Below, in pieces: positions 23,033 through 30,894 of a stretch of 32,529 nucleotides of DNA. Source of the stretch: an uncultured bacterium. GTDB taxonomy: Bacteria > Actinomycetota > Actinomycetes > S36-B12. The translations under genes were made by a program, and so were the position numbers. Under the pieces are notes generated by a model that was not told where the DNA came from, ran no database searches, and saw nothing but the letters and a program-made list of their open reading frames with translations. Where the stretch lies: positions 1 through 32,529 of the forward strand of contig CAINMH010000115.1 of the NCBI GenBank assembly GCA_903850745.1. Reading direction: 5' to 3'. The first letter of the stretch is position 1, and each line of letters opens with the position of its first letter.

Positions 23033-25198
23033 ATGCGAGTTTCGCCCCGTGCCATCGCACTTTCCGCCGTAGCGCTCGCCCTGGCCATCGCCGGGAACCT
23101 AGCGACCAGCGCGCCCTCGCAAGCTGTCGTTCCCACGCCACCGGGCTCCCCGACCTGGGTGCACACGGTGCCGCTATCAGCCCACTCGTTACAGGTGTCG
23201 TGGCTCGCCCCGAAATTTGATGGCGGGTCGCCTATAACCGACTACCGCGTCCAATACCGCAAACTCAGGACTGACGTATGGCGCACGGTCAGCCACGCGG
23301 CGTCCGATGCCACATCAATCGTGGTGCGCGGCCTCACCGAGAGCTCGACGTACGAGTTCCGTGTCTTCGCCATCAACGAAGAGGGCGCAGGTCTCGAGAA
23401 CATCGCGTCCACCCCTGTCGCTGTTGGCAACACCTCATCCTGTGCAATCACGGTCCAGGGCGCTGTCCAGTGCTGGGGGTCAAACACGGGTGGCCAACTC
23501 GGTACCGGCTCTGACGAGAATAGTGCCGAGCCCACGGTTGTGACGGGAATAGACGGACTAACGCCAGCGTCCACTGCTACTTCCATCGCTGTCGGCGAAA
23601 GCTTTGCGTGCGCGGTCATGTTGGACCAAACAGTTGAATGCTGGGGAAGCGGCGCGACTGGTTCTTTAGGTGATGGCGCACGGACAGACCAATACACCCC
23701 CGTCCATGTGAGTGGCTTCGATGGCCTGACACCGGAAACCTCTGTTGTATCGGTCACCACAGGAAATCAACACGCCTGCGCGCTCACTTCCGTAGGCACC
23801 GTGTGGTGCTGGGGATATGGCTACAACGGACAAATGGGAGACGGCGCCCAGGTTAGTCCTGCGACGCCCGTCCTAAGTGGTATCGATGGCTCTAGCGAGG
23901 GATACCTAGCCACCTCAATATCGGCCGGAAGTCAGCACACGTGTGCCGTGGTGATATCTGAAGAAGTCTTGTGTTGGGGCAAGAACTCCATGGGTCAACT
24001 CGGGACAGGTAACACCGCTAACAGGAGTTCTCCGTTTGCGGTCGATGCCACCTACGAGGTGAAAAGCGTTTCAGCAGGTTCCGAACACACGTGCGTCACT
24101 CACATTGATGGATCTGCGACATGCTGGGGATCCAATATGGGCGGCCAACTAGGAGATGGGTCAGATTCAGACTCCAATGATCCAGTAAGTGTCGAGGGCA
24201 TCGACGGCGAGTCGATTTCAAGTTCGGCCATTGCCTTGAGTGCGGGCCAGTTCTCTACGTGCCAAATCACCGAGGACGGATTTATTGGTTGTTGGGGTGA
24301 CAATGGATATGGACAACTTGGACGTGGGGACTACGACGCGGAACTTACTCCCAGTTGGGTCTCGGGCCTGTATGGAGGCGTTGCTGATAACGCGGTGCGA
24401 GCCGTTTCGATTAGCGCACATAACTCGCAACACGTGTGTGCCGGACTCGCAACAGGACAGTTGGCATGTTGGGGCATGAATGAGTCTGGCGAACTCGGAG
24501 ACGGGACCACAACCGACAGGTTGGTCCCGACGCTCGTGCCAGCGTTCACTGCGGTCGATGCTTCGACGAGTGTCAGCACCGGAGCATTCGGTACTACACC
24601 GCAAGCACTACCCATTGTTGTGACGGCCCCGACGGCACCCCAGACAGTGGAGACGACCCGTCTAGCGGCGGAGTCAATCACAGTCTCGTGGTCCGCACCT
24701 GCATCGAACGGACAGGGTCGCATCGATCGCTACCAAGTGAGCTACCGCGCCAGTGGTAGCGTCGCTTGGACAAACGTCAATTCCGATTCCGGTAGTGCAC
24801 GTCAACTCCGCATCACCGGATTAGTCGCTGGAAAGACATACGAGTTCCAGGTGCGTGCTCACAATTCCGCAGGATTGAGTGCAGCATCTCCGAGCGTCAC
24901 GGCTACGGTTGCCTCGACTGCTTCAGCACCGAGAGGTGCGGAGGGTTCTTGGGCCCGTGGACGCATCACCGTTACATGGGAAGCCGCCAAGTCGAAGGCC
25001 GATAGCCCGGTCATCGGCTATGTTGCAAGTTGCAGCTCATCTGAGGCGGACACGCTCAGAAGCCGAGTCGCAGCGAGTGCACGGACGGCATCCATCACCG
25101 CTCGAGCCAATGGCAAGTACTCCTGCCGGGTAGCGGCACTGACAGCAGCGGGGCGCGGTGTCGGCTCAGCAAGAATCGTTGTCAGGACGGGCGCCTAA
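23033..25198 (+). CDS. Secreted Fn3-RCC1 beta-propeller-Fn3 protein
   Basis: A 721-residue exported protein. A Sec signal peptide ends near A31 (APSQA/V). An Fn3 domain (about 38-132) is followed by seven RCC1 repeats (about 136-505), enough for a complete seven-bladed propeller. Every blade carries C-x9-C-W-G followed by an x-G-Q-L-G-like turn; the paired cysteines on neighbouring strands could form seven disulfides outside the cell. Two further Fn3-type domains (about 533-721) end the protein. There is no LPXTG or membrane anchor. GAGG lies 5 nt before the ATG at 23033. Binding to a protein or polysaccharide ligand is a reasonable inference; the ligand is unknown. Sulfatase follows after 81 nt. 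Confidence 0.9.
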   Translation: MRVSPRAIALSAVALALAIAGNLATSAPSQAVVPTPPGSPTWVHTVPLSAHSLQVSWLAPKFDGGSPITDYRVQYRKLRTDVWRTVSHAASDATSIVVRGLTESSTYEFRVFAINEEGAGLENIASTPVAVGNTSSCAITVQGAVQCWGSNTGGQLGTGSDENSAEPTVVTGIDGLTPASTATSIAVGESFACAVMLDQTVECWGSGATGSLGDGARTDQYTPVHVSGFDGLTPETSVVSVTTGNQHACALTSVGTVWCWGYGYNGQMGDGAQVSPATPVLSGIDGSSEGYLATSISAGSQHTCAVVISEEVLCWGKNSMGQLGTGNTANRSSPFAVDATYEVKSVSAGSEHTCVTHIDGSATCWGSNMGGQLGDGSDSDSNDPVSVEGIDGESISSSAIALSAGQFSTCQITEDGFIGCWGDNGYGQLGRGDYDAELTPSWVSGLYGGVADNAVRAVSISAHNSQHVCAGLATGQLACWGMNESGELGDGTTTDRLVPTLVPAFTAVDASTSVSTGAFGTTPQALPIVVTAPTAPQTVETTRLAAESITVSWSAPASNGQGRIDRYQVSYRASGSVAWTNVNSDSGSARQLRITGLVAGKTYEFQVRAHNSAGLSAASPSVTATVASTASAPRGAEGSWARGRITVTWEAAKSKADSPVIGYVASCSSSEADTLRSRVAASARTASITARANGKYSCRVAALTAAGRGVGSARIVVRTGA

Positions 25199-25244
25199 CA
25201 ACGGCCGTCTGCGCCCTCATTAGACGTCTGGGGGGCGTACGCAT

Positions 25245-25250
25245 TAGTCT
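25245..25250 (+). promoter_or_regulatory. Candidate -10 box for the sulfatase gene
   Basis: TAGTCT fits TANNNT and would give a leader of about 22 nt that carries AAGGAG 6 nt before the GTG. Just upstream lie an AGACGTCT palindrome and CGCCC/GGGCG arms, a possible weak hairpin after the RCC1 gene. Confidence 0.35.
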
Positions 25251-25279
25251 TCGGGGACCTGTCCACAAAGGAGACTCCC

Positions 25280-26926
25280 GTGTCCAAGCGCGCCCTACTC
25301 ATCACTGGTGTTGCGGCGCTTGCGCTTGCGCTCGGCGCGACCGGTGCCTCGGTGATCGCCCAACCACTACCGGTCACCGCCGCACCAGCGCCGGCCCCCG
25401 CCTCGCCCTCGGCCAAAGACAACCGTCCCAATTTCGTGATCATCCAGACCGATGACCAAACGGTGCAAGATCTGTCTGTCATGTCGCGCACTAAGCGACT
25501 AATGCGTGACAAGGGCACAATTTTCACGCAGATGATGACTCCGTTCGCCATTTGTTGTCCATCGCGAGCCGCGATGATGTCTGCTGCCTATCCTCACAAC
25601 AACAAAGTGCAGGCAAACTTTCCGCCATCAGGTGGCTATGGCGTGTGGGAGAAAAACAACGGCAAGAAGTTTGTTGGCGCATGGCTGAAGAACGCCGGCT
25701 ACCACACGGTGCACATTGGCAAATACATCAACGGCTACGGCTACATCAACAATCCGCTAGCTCGCGATCCTCAGGGCTGGTCTGAATGGCACGGCTCGAC
25801 CGACCTGTCGACCTACCAGATGTGGGGCTACCGACTCAACGAACCAGACGGAAGCAATGTCTACGGAAAGTTCAATGTCGAGAACCCCGAGTTCTACTCA
25901 ACCGATGTCTACCGCGGAATTGCTGAGAATGTCATCAAAGAGCAGGCCAAGGAAGACGGCCCGTTCTATCTGCAGGTTGCCTTCCTCGCACCTCATGTTG
26001 AGACGAAGCCACTGAAGGAATCCGCAATCAAGAACCTGCTCATCAAGTACGGCAAGAACCCCGGTCAAATGGTGGATGCCGATGATCCGGATCCCGCCAC
26101 GGGCATTCAGACGATCCCGCCACGTCCAGCTCCTCGTCATCAGAACTCGTTGAGAAACGAGCAACTCGACAACGATCCGAGCTTCAACGAAGCCGACGTC
26201 AGTGACAAGCATCCATTCATTCAGGACTTGCCCATTCTTACTGATGAGAAGATCCAGGACCTCAAGGACGACAATCGTCAGCGCCGTCAGTCGCTGCTCG
26301 CGGTCGACCAGGCTGTCGAGGGCATCATCAACACGCTGCGTCAGACGAATCAGCTCGACAATACCTACATTGTCTTTGTTGGTGACAATGGCTACGTGCT
26401 CGGTCAGCACCGGATCAGCAAGGGCAAGTACTTCCCGTACGAGCCTGCGCTCAACATTCCGTTCATCATGCGTGGACCAGGTGTACAGGCAGGCGCACGT
26501 GTTGATCAGATGGTGACCCTGATGGACGTCACGCCGACTGTGCTTGATTTTGCGGGCGTGAAGGCCACGGGACGCGTGCCTGACGGCATCTCGCTACGCA
26601 AGATTCTCACGGCTGGGACGCCGATCGTAAATCGCACTCTTCTCCTGTCAAGTGGCCCTCAGAGTGCACCCAGCGGAGAGCCACTTCCGATGTTTGATGG
26701 CGTACGCAACTCGAGATACTCCTACTGGAAGTACGAGGATGGCTTCGAAGAGCTATATGACCGCGAGATTGATCCATATGAAATGGAGTCTGTCGCGAAC
26801 AACGCTCGCTACGCCGAGGTCAAGGCCGCACTGCTTGCCGAGTGGAATGCGCTGAAGGATTGCGCCGGCAAAGAGTGCCAGGTGGCTTCAGCAGTCATCC
26901 CAGATCCTGAGCCCAACACAGGGTGA
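25280..26926 (+). CDS. Secreted sulfatase (alkaline phosphatase superfamily)
   Basis: A 548-residue arylsulfatase-type enzyme that removes sulfate from organic sulfate esters, probably polysaccharides. A Sec signal peptide (about 1-35) precedes a Pro/Ala-rich linker. The formylglycine motif is C92-C93-P-S-R96, with C92 the residue to be modified. Metal and active-site residues D58-D59 (QTDDQ), K148 (HIGKY), H239 (APHV) and D369-N370 (GDNGY) are in place. The sequence resembles the GNS-type branch (CCPSR). The start is GTG at 25280 with AAGGAG. No maturase (FGE) gene is in the window. Its neighbours are secreted adhesin-like proteins, which suggests extracellular polymer use. Confidence 0.95.
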   Translation: MSKRALLITGVAALALALGATGASVIAQPLPVTAAPAPAPASPSAKDNRPNFVIIQTDDQTVQDLSVMSRTKRLMRDKGTIFTQMMTPFAICCPSRAAMMSAAYPHNNKVQANFPPSGGYGVWEKNNGKKFVGAWLKNAGYHTVHIGKYINGYGYINNPLARDPQGWSEWHGSTDLSTYQMWGYRLNEPDGSNVYGKFNVENPEFYSTDVYRGIAENVIKEQAKEDGPFYLQVAFLAPHVETKPLKESAIKNLLIKYGKNPGQMVDADDPDPATGIQTIPPRPAPRHQNSLRNEQLDNDPSFNEADVSDKHPFIQDLPILTDEKIQDLKDDNRQRRQSLLAVDQAVEGIINTLRQTNQLDNTYIVFVGDNGYVLGQHRISKGKYFPYEPALNIPFIMRGPGVQAGARVDQMVTLMDVTPTVLDFAGVKATGRVPDGISLRKILTAGTPIVNRTLLLSSGPQSAPSGEPLPMFDGVRNSRYSYWKYEDGFEELYDREIDPYEMESVANNARYAEVKAALLAEWNALKDCAGKECQVASAVIPDPEPNTG

Positions 26927-26949
26927 TTTCGCTACGGCACGCGACGAGA

Positions 26950-26955
26950 TAGCCT
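26950..26955 (+). promoter_or_regulatory. -10 box of a leaderless zinc-ribbon gene promoter
   Basis: TAGCCT is followed by exactly six bases and the ATG at 26962. Confidence 0.5.
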
Positions 26956-26961
26956 TCCGCC

Positions 26962-27345
26962 ATGAGCGGTCTCGAAGATCTTGCGCGGATCGAAGCCGAG
27001 TTGGCTGCCGGCAAGAACGGTAAGGCGCTCCGGCTTGCCTGGAACGTAGTGCTCGACGCACTACGCCGTAAGGATGTCGAAGTGCTGCGTCGGGCTGCCG
27101 ACCTCAGCACTCAGATAGCCAAAGCCTCATCGGGCAAGGACCGTGAAAGTGCGGAGCAGCTCGCGCGCTATGCGGTGGCGTCCATCGACGATATCGAGAA
27201 CGGCACCACACAGCCATCCTTCTGGCAAAAGGTCCTCGGCAAGTCGGCGATTCCAACAAAGAAATGTCCAGACTGTGCCGAGACGATCAAGCGCGAGGCA
27301 CAGGTCTGCCGTTTCTGTGGATACCGATACGCGCCTTCGGAATAG
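26962..27345 (+). CDS. Small protein with C-terminal zinc ribbon
   Basis: A 127-residue cytosolic protein. Residues 1-80 are helical and charged. The C-terminal C102-x2-C105-x10-C116-x2-C119 zinc ribbon (KCPDCAETIK, CRFCGYRY) is of the UPF0547 type found at the ends of many bacterial proteins. The helical part is not recognised. The gene is preceded by a leaderless -10 box and converges with the 708-residue secreted orphan after 18 nt. Confidence 0.8.
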   Translation: MSGLEDLARIEAELAAGKNGKALRLAWNVVLDALRRKDVEVLRRAADLSTQIAKASSGKDRESAEQLARYAVASIDDIENGTTQPSFWQKVLGKSAIPTKKCPDCAETIKREAQVCRFCGYRYAPSE

Positions 27346-27363
27346 CTACGGCTTTGCGAGTGA

Positions 27364-29490
27364 TTACGGATTCACGACGTACGTCGATACGAGCATGTCG
27401 ATCCACTCCATCGTGGCAGTAGTCGTGGGCGCCGGAGTTGCTGGAGCTGTCTCGGATGGATTCGGAAGTTTTATGGTGCGACCAGACGCGTTAATGACCA
27501 GGTTTGAACCTGAGAGCGCCCAGTCCAACGCGTTGGGCCAGCCCCAAATGTTGACCCTGCCTTGCGCTCTCGCCGGGATCACTCCGGAGAACGTGTAGGT
27601 ATTAGTGCTTGGGAAGAAACTGCCCGGCAACGAGCTGGCAGAGAAACTCGCCCCCGTAATGGTGACCGTCGGATGGGCATTGGCAACGCGCACATCGACG
27701 AGGCCCGATTTACTCATCACGCTGGCGTAGGCAGGTACACCGACTTCAGCGTGCGGAACATATCGACTGAGTAGTTCTGAGTCACTCCACACTCCACTAC
27801 TGAAGACTCGTCGCACAACGCCTGCCGTAAACTTGCCGCGAGGCGCTGTAAAATCAAGGCTTTGAACGCCCACAATTGCAGTCTGCGTGCCATGCGGCAT
27901 GAAGAGGATTGGGTCACGGAACGACGTAGCGTCAACCCGATCCAAGATGTTCTGCGGCTGACCCCACTTGCCTCCCTTCAAGCTTTGCGCAGAAAACACC
28001 GAACCCCAGACAGCGCCATCTTCACGGTTGATGACTGTCGGGAGATTGTCAATGACCGCAGTGGCAAACACCTGGGTGTTCCTGTCGCCATTGCCTGTTT
28101 CCGCACCCGCTAGTTTCACCGGGACACCTAGTTTACCGGCGGCGAAGGTTCGAGCTATGTTGCCGATCTCGACTGTTTCTACGGCTCGAGTCCAATCCAA
28201 TTCGTACGCTTCCCAGTCGTCGGTGTTGCCGGTGAAAGAGAGGCGGATATTTGTCGCGCTACCAACCAAAGGCACGATAGGACCCGTCACTGCGTACAGG
28301 GATAACACGCCGGTGCGAATATTGAAGATAGTCACCTTTTCCGAGTGGGATCCCGAGTTGTCCTTATAGGTGAGCGTCCACCCACCCGACACACTCCACT
28401 CGGGGCGCTTTAGGTCGGCGGTCGACATGCCAAGGTTCCAGATCCGCGGATACTGGGTGTTGGTTGGATCGATCCGAGAAAGTGACGTGCCGGGAACCGA
28501 GGTGCGCTTGGGAACGGACAGAATCTTCTTATAGCCATTGATCACTGTCATCGACTTGCCGTCGGCGACAACAAGCGCCGCACTGCCTCCAACTTCAACA
28601 TCCCCAACCACGTTCTCGTCTGCGTCCATACGAGCGCGGAAGGTCTCAACTGGGGTGTCCCAGAGCATGCTTCCCACGTCGTACGTCACAAGATAGGAGC
28701 GAGACACGCGAACTATGTCAGCACCACGCAAGATATTTGAGATGGTGAACGTAACCGGAATCTTCTTTCCCAAATAAAGATCAGTCACGCCCGTCGCAGC
28801 ATTTACGCTAACCACTGAAGATCCTGTTGCGCCTTCACCTAGCGCTGCGCCAAATCTGTTGGTGATGGGGCTAATGGTCGGAGTGCCCTTAGTCGAATAA
28901 GTGACGGCATACATTGACTGTCCTGGGCTAAACCCATTACCACGACCGACAATTGCGGTATAGCCATCGCCATGTACAGCCGCACCGATGCATAGGGCGT
29001 CGCTGCCAAACACTGGGTTGATCCTGACGCTGCGCAAAGTGCCCCAACTATTCTTCGCTGTGTCAAAGAGTGCCGTTTCGAGCCACCAATTGAGACCGGC
29101 GTTCACCGAGGACGAGTTCACCCGGCAGAAGAGCAACCCCGACTTGACCGGGAGAATTTTCGGAGCCCCGAGAAAAGTGCCGCTCTGGGGACTAGTAGTG
29201 ATATCGAGCGTCGCGTTAGGGGCGAAGGTCGCGTCGGCCCCAGACTTGGGGAGAAAGCGCCGCACCTGAGCATCGCCTACCTGAGTTGAAGTCACCGGGG
29301 TGGTCCACGCGCGGGTGTAGGTGCCCGTGCTTGCGTAATAGAGTTGACCATTAATCGCGTAGACCTTCGCCTCGCCAGTTCCAAGGGCGACTTGGCTCTC
29401 TACCGCTTCCACCGGGGAAGCCGCGCCGACCATCGCCAAGGGCAAGACCACAACCGCTAGAGCAGCTAGCGGTGCCAACAGACGGCGCAT
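27364..29490 (-). CDS. Large secreted protein of unknown function
   Basis: A 708-residue exported protein. A Sec signal peptide spans about residues 1-29 (PVEA/V). The rest is beta-rich and Ser/Thr/Gly-rich with repeated short strands (for example VYAINGQLYYAS, WTLTYKDNSG), which would suit a propeller or beta-helix, but no repeat register is clear. A Pro/Thr/Ala-rich stretch (ETAPATPAPTTTATME) precedes a short hydrophobic tail (IDMLVSTYVVNP). That tail is too short for a normal membrane anchor. TAGGAG lies 7 nt before the ATG. No family is recognised, so a function is not assigned. Confidence 0.85.
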   Translation of the reverse strand: MRRLLAPLAALAVVVLPLAMVGAASPVEAVESQVALGTGEAKVYAINGQLYYASTGTYTRAWTTPVTSTQVGDAQVRRFLPKSGADATFAPNATLDITTSPQSGTFLGAPKILPVKSGLLFCRVNSSSVNAGLNWWLETALFDTAKNSWGTLRSVRINPVFGSDALCIGAAVHGDGYTAIVGRGNGFSPGQSMYAVTYSTKGTPTISPITNRFGAALGEGATGSSVVSVNAATGVTDLYLGKKIPVTFTISNILRGADIVRVSRSYLVTYDVGSMLWDTPVETFRARMDADENVVGDVEVGGSAALVVADGKSMTVINGYKKILSVPKRTSVPGTSLSRIDPTNTQYPRIWNLGMSTADLKRPEWSVSGGWTLTYKDNSGSHSEKVTIFNIRTGVLSLYAVTGPIVPLVGSATNIRLSFTGNTDDWEAYELDWTRAVETVEIGNIARTFAAGKLGVPVKLAGAETGNGDRNTQVFATAVIDNLPTVINREDGAVWGSVFSAQSLKGGKWGQPQNILDRVDATSFRDPILFMPHGTQTAIVGVQSLDFTAPRGKFTAGVVRRVFSSGVWSDSELLSRYVPHAEVGVPAYASVMSKSGLVDVRVANAHPTVTITGASFSASSLPGSFFPSTNTYTFSGVIPARAQGRVNIWGWPNALDWALSGSNLVINASGRTIKLPNPSETAPATPAPTTTATMEWIDMLVSTYVVNP

Positions 29491-29552
29491 TCGGGAACTC
29501 CTAGGGGCGGATGATCAGACTTTAGCCGCTTACGGGGTCCGATCGCCAGACG

Positions 29553-29558
29553 TAGGCT
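29553..29558 (+). promoter_or_regulatory. -10 box of a leaderless DUF4287 gene promoter
   Basis: TAGGCT is followed by seven bases and the ATG at 29566, in the divergent gap with the 708-residue secreted protein gene. Confidence 0.5.
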
Positions 29559-29565
29559 TACCTTC

Positions 29566-30114
29566 ATGACGGAGCGAAGCAGCGATCGGGAGTCGTACTT
29601 CCCGGCGATCGAGAAGAAGTACGGATTACCGATGTCCTACTGGTTCGAGCAGATGGAGACAGTCGCGGGCCAGAAATACCCCGAGCAGATCGTCTTCCTG
29701 CGGGAAGGACACGGCTTCAGCCAGGCGCACGCAAATGCCCTCGTCATGTACACCCGCGGATCCACCAGCGCTAAGCGGGTGCACACGGTGGAAGGCTACT
29801 TGGCCCCATTCGATGAGACCAAGCGCGCGACGGTCTTGGCTGTCCTCAAAGCGATCACCTCAAAGTGGCCCAAGGCCGAGGTGGTCATCGCGTGGAACCA
29901 TCCGATGGTCAAGATCAACGAGAGTTACGTCTTTGGCATCTCGGTGCACACCAAGCACATCTTGTTAGCGCCATTCAATGCTGATGTCCTCGCGGAGTTT
30001 GGCGGCCGGCTCACGGCATACGAGGTCAACAAGAAGACATTCAAGGTCCCAGTCGACTGGAAGGTCGACAAGAAGCTGATCACCGACCTTATCTCCGCAA
30101 ATCTCTTGGTCTGA
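29566..30114 (+). CDS. DUF4287/DUF1801 domain protein
   Basis: A 182-residue cytosolic protein. Residues about 8-65 resemble DUF4287 (KKYGLPMSYWFEQM, GHGFSQAHANALVMY). Residues about 78-180 resemble the DUF1801/YdhG-like fold (KAEVVIAWNHPMVKINESYVFGISVHTKHILLAPF). Both domains occur together in actinobacterial proteins of unknown function. The leaderless promoter fixes the ATG at 29566. The convergent antitoxin stop is 21 nt downstream. Confidence 0.8.
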   Translation: MTERSSDRESYFPAIEKKYGLPMSYWFEQMETVAGQKYPEQIVFLREGHGFSQAHANALVMYTRGSTSAKRVHTVEGYLAPFDETKRATVLAVLKAITSKWPKAEVVIAWNHPMVKINESYVFGISVHTKHILLAPFNADVLAEFGGRLTAYEVNKKTFKVPVDWKVDKKLITDLISANLLV

Positions 30115-30135
30115 GCTCAAGTTATCTGGTTCTAC

Positions 30136-30444
30136 TTATCCGACCCGCACATGATCATCGCCAAATGTAGCCATGATCTCGAGTTGGCCGCCAATAGCGG
30201 AAACATATCTATCAAGCACGTCCACGCCAGACAGATCGCCGGACTCAATCTGGCTGACTCTTCCCACAGTGACACCCATTGCTTCAGCTACATCCCGTTG
30301 TGTAAAACCCTGCTGTTTCCGGACCTCGGCCAGTCGATGGGCACGAACGCGCGCAAGAACTTCAGATGTGCCAAGAGCGACACGCTCGGCACCAATCTCA
30401 GCGACGTGCTCGGCACGTACTTCGCTCCATTTCTTAGTTCCCAT
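30136..30444 (-). CDS. XRE-family antitoxin of a HigBA-like module
   Basis: A 102-residue protein with an N-terminal helical part and a Cro/C1-type helix-turn-helix at about 38-88 (FTQRDVAEAMGVTVGRVSQIESGD). It is the second gene of a toxin-first pair: its ATG at 30444 lies inside the last codons of the toxin gene, an 11-nt overlap that implies translational coupling. AGGAGG lies 6 nt upstream. As the DNA-binding partner it probably represses its own operon at the dyad at 30829-30846. A longer frame to 30465 lacks a better start. Confidence 0.9.
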   Translation of the reverse strand: MGTKKWSEVRAEHVAEIGAERVALGTSEVLARVRAHRLAEVRKQQGFTQRDVAEAMGVTVGRVSQIESGDLSGVDVLDRYVSAIGGQLEIMATFGDDHVRVG

Positions 30445-30817
30445 TGCCTTCCTCCTCCATCTCACGTTCTTCCAAGTATTGTGCGAAACGCCGCTCCGCT
30501 ATCGGGATACTGATCTCGTACCAGCTGGCCCAGACGCCGGACTTATCTCCGGCCACAATTAGAATCGCGCTACGCCACGGGTCGAAAACGAAGAGAATTC
30601 GAACCTCGCTTCGACCCGTTGAGCCCGGTCGCAACTCCTTGAGGTTGTGCAGACTTGATCCTTTGATTCGGTCAACAAGAGGGCGACCAATTGCAGGTCC
30701 CCCTGCGACTAGAGCTTCGATGGCGACCACGCACTGTACATAGGACTCGAAGTCCCTTCGCGCCAGGTCATGGAGCCATTCGTCGACCTCCGAGGTGAGG
30801 TAAACATCCCACGCCAT
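30434..30817 (-). CDS. HigB/RelE-like toxin (phage Gp49-like family)
   Basis: A 127-residue toxin of the RelE/HigB superfamily (Gp49-like), which usually cleaves mRNA on the ribosome. The family core is GRPLVDRIKGSSLHNLKELRPG (44-65), then EVRILFVFDPWRSAILIVAGDKSG (71-94), with basic residues K60, R63 and R73 in the typical places. The tail is acidic. The start is the ATG at 30817 with AAGGAGG; a GTG at 30841 lies inside the operator dyad and is not preferred. The antitoxin follows with an 11-nt overlap. Confidence 0.9.
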   Translation of the reverse strand: MAWDVYLTSEVDEWLHDLARRDFESYVQCVVAIEALVAGGPAIGRPLVDRIKGSSLHNLKELRPGSTGRSEVRILFVFDPWRSAILIVAGDKSGVWASWYEISIPIAERRFAQYLEEREMEEEGNGN

Positions 30818-30828
30818 GGTCCTCCTTT

Positions 30829-30846
30829 CTTTAGTAAACACTAAAG
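30829..30846 (-). promoter_or_regulatory. Operator dyad of the toxin-antitoxin operon
   Basis: CTTTAGT and ACTAAAG are perfect 7-bp arms around four bases, 11 nt upstream of the toxin ATG. On the minus strand the dyad includes a TAGTGT box (TANNNT), so a bound antitoxin would block RNA polymerase. This is the expected place for autoregulation in such modules. Confidence 0.65.
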
Positions 30847-30894
30847 TCTAGAGCCCCGCGCGTCAACCCTCCTGTCCACAGACGAGAGGGAGAG

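Noticed and set aside
8478-26926. Sulfotransferase and sulfatase as one sulfate-ester system
   Set aside because: The genes are 16 kb apart with unrelated neighbours, one is cytosolic and one secreted, so nothing in the sequence links them.
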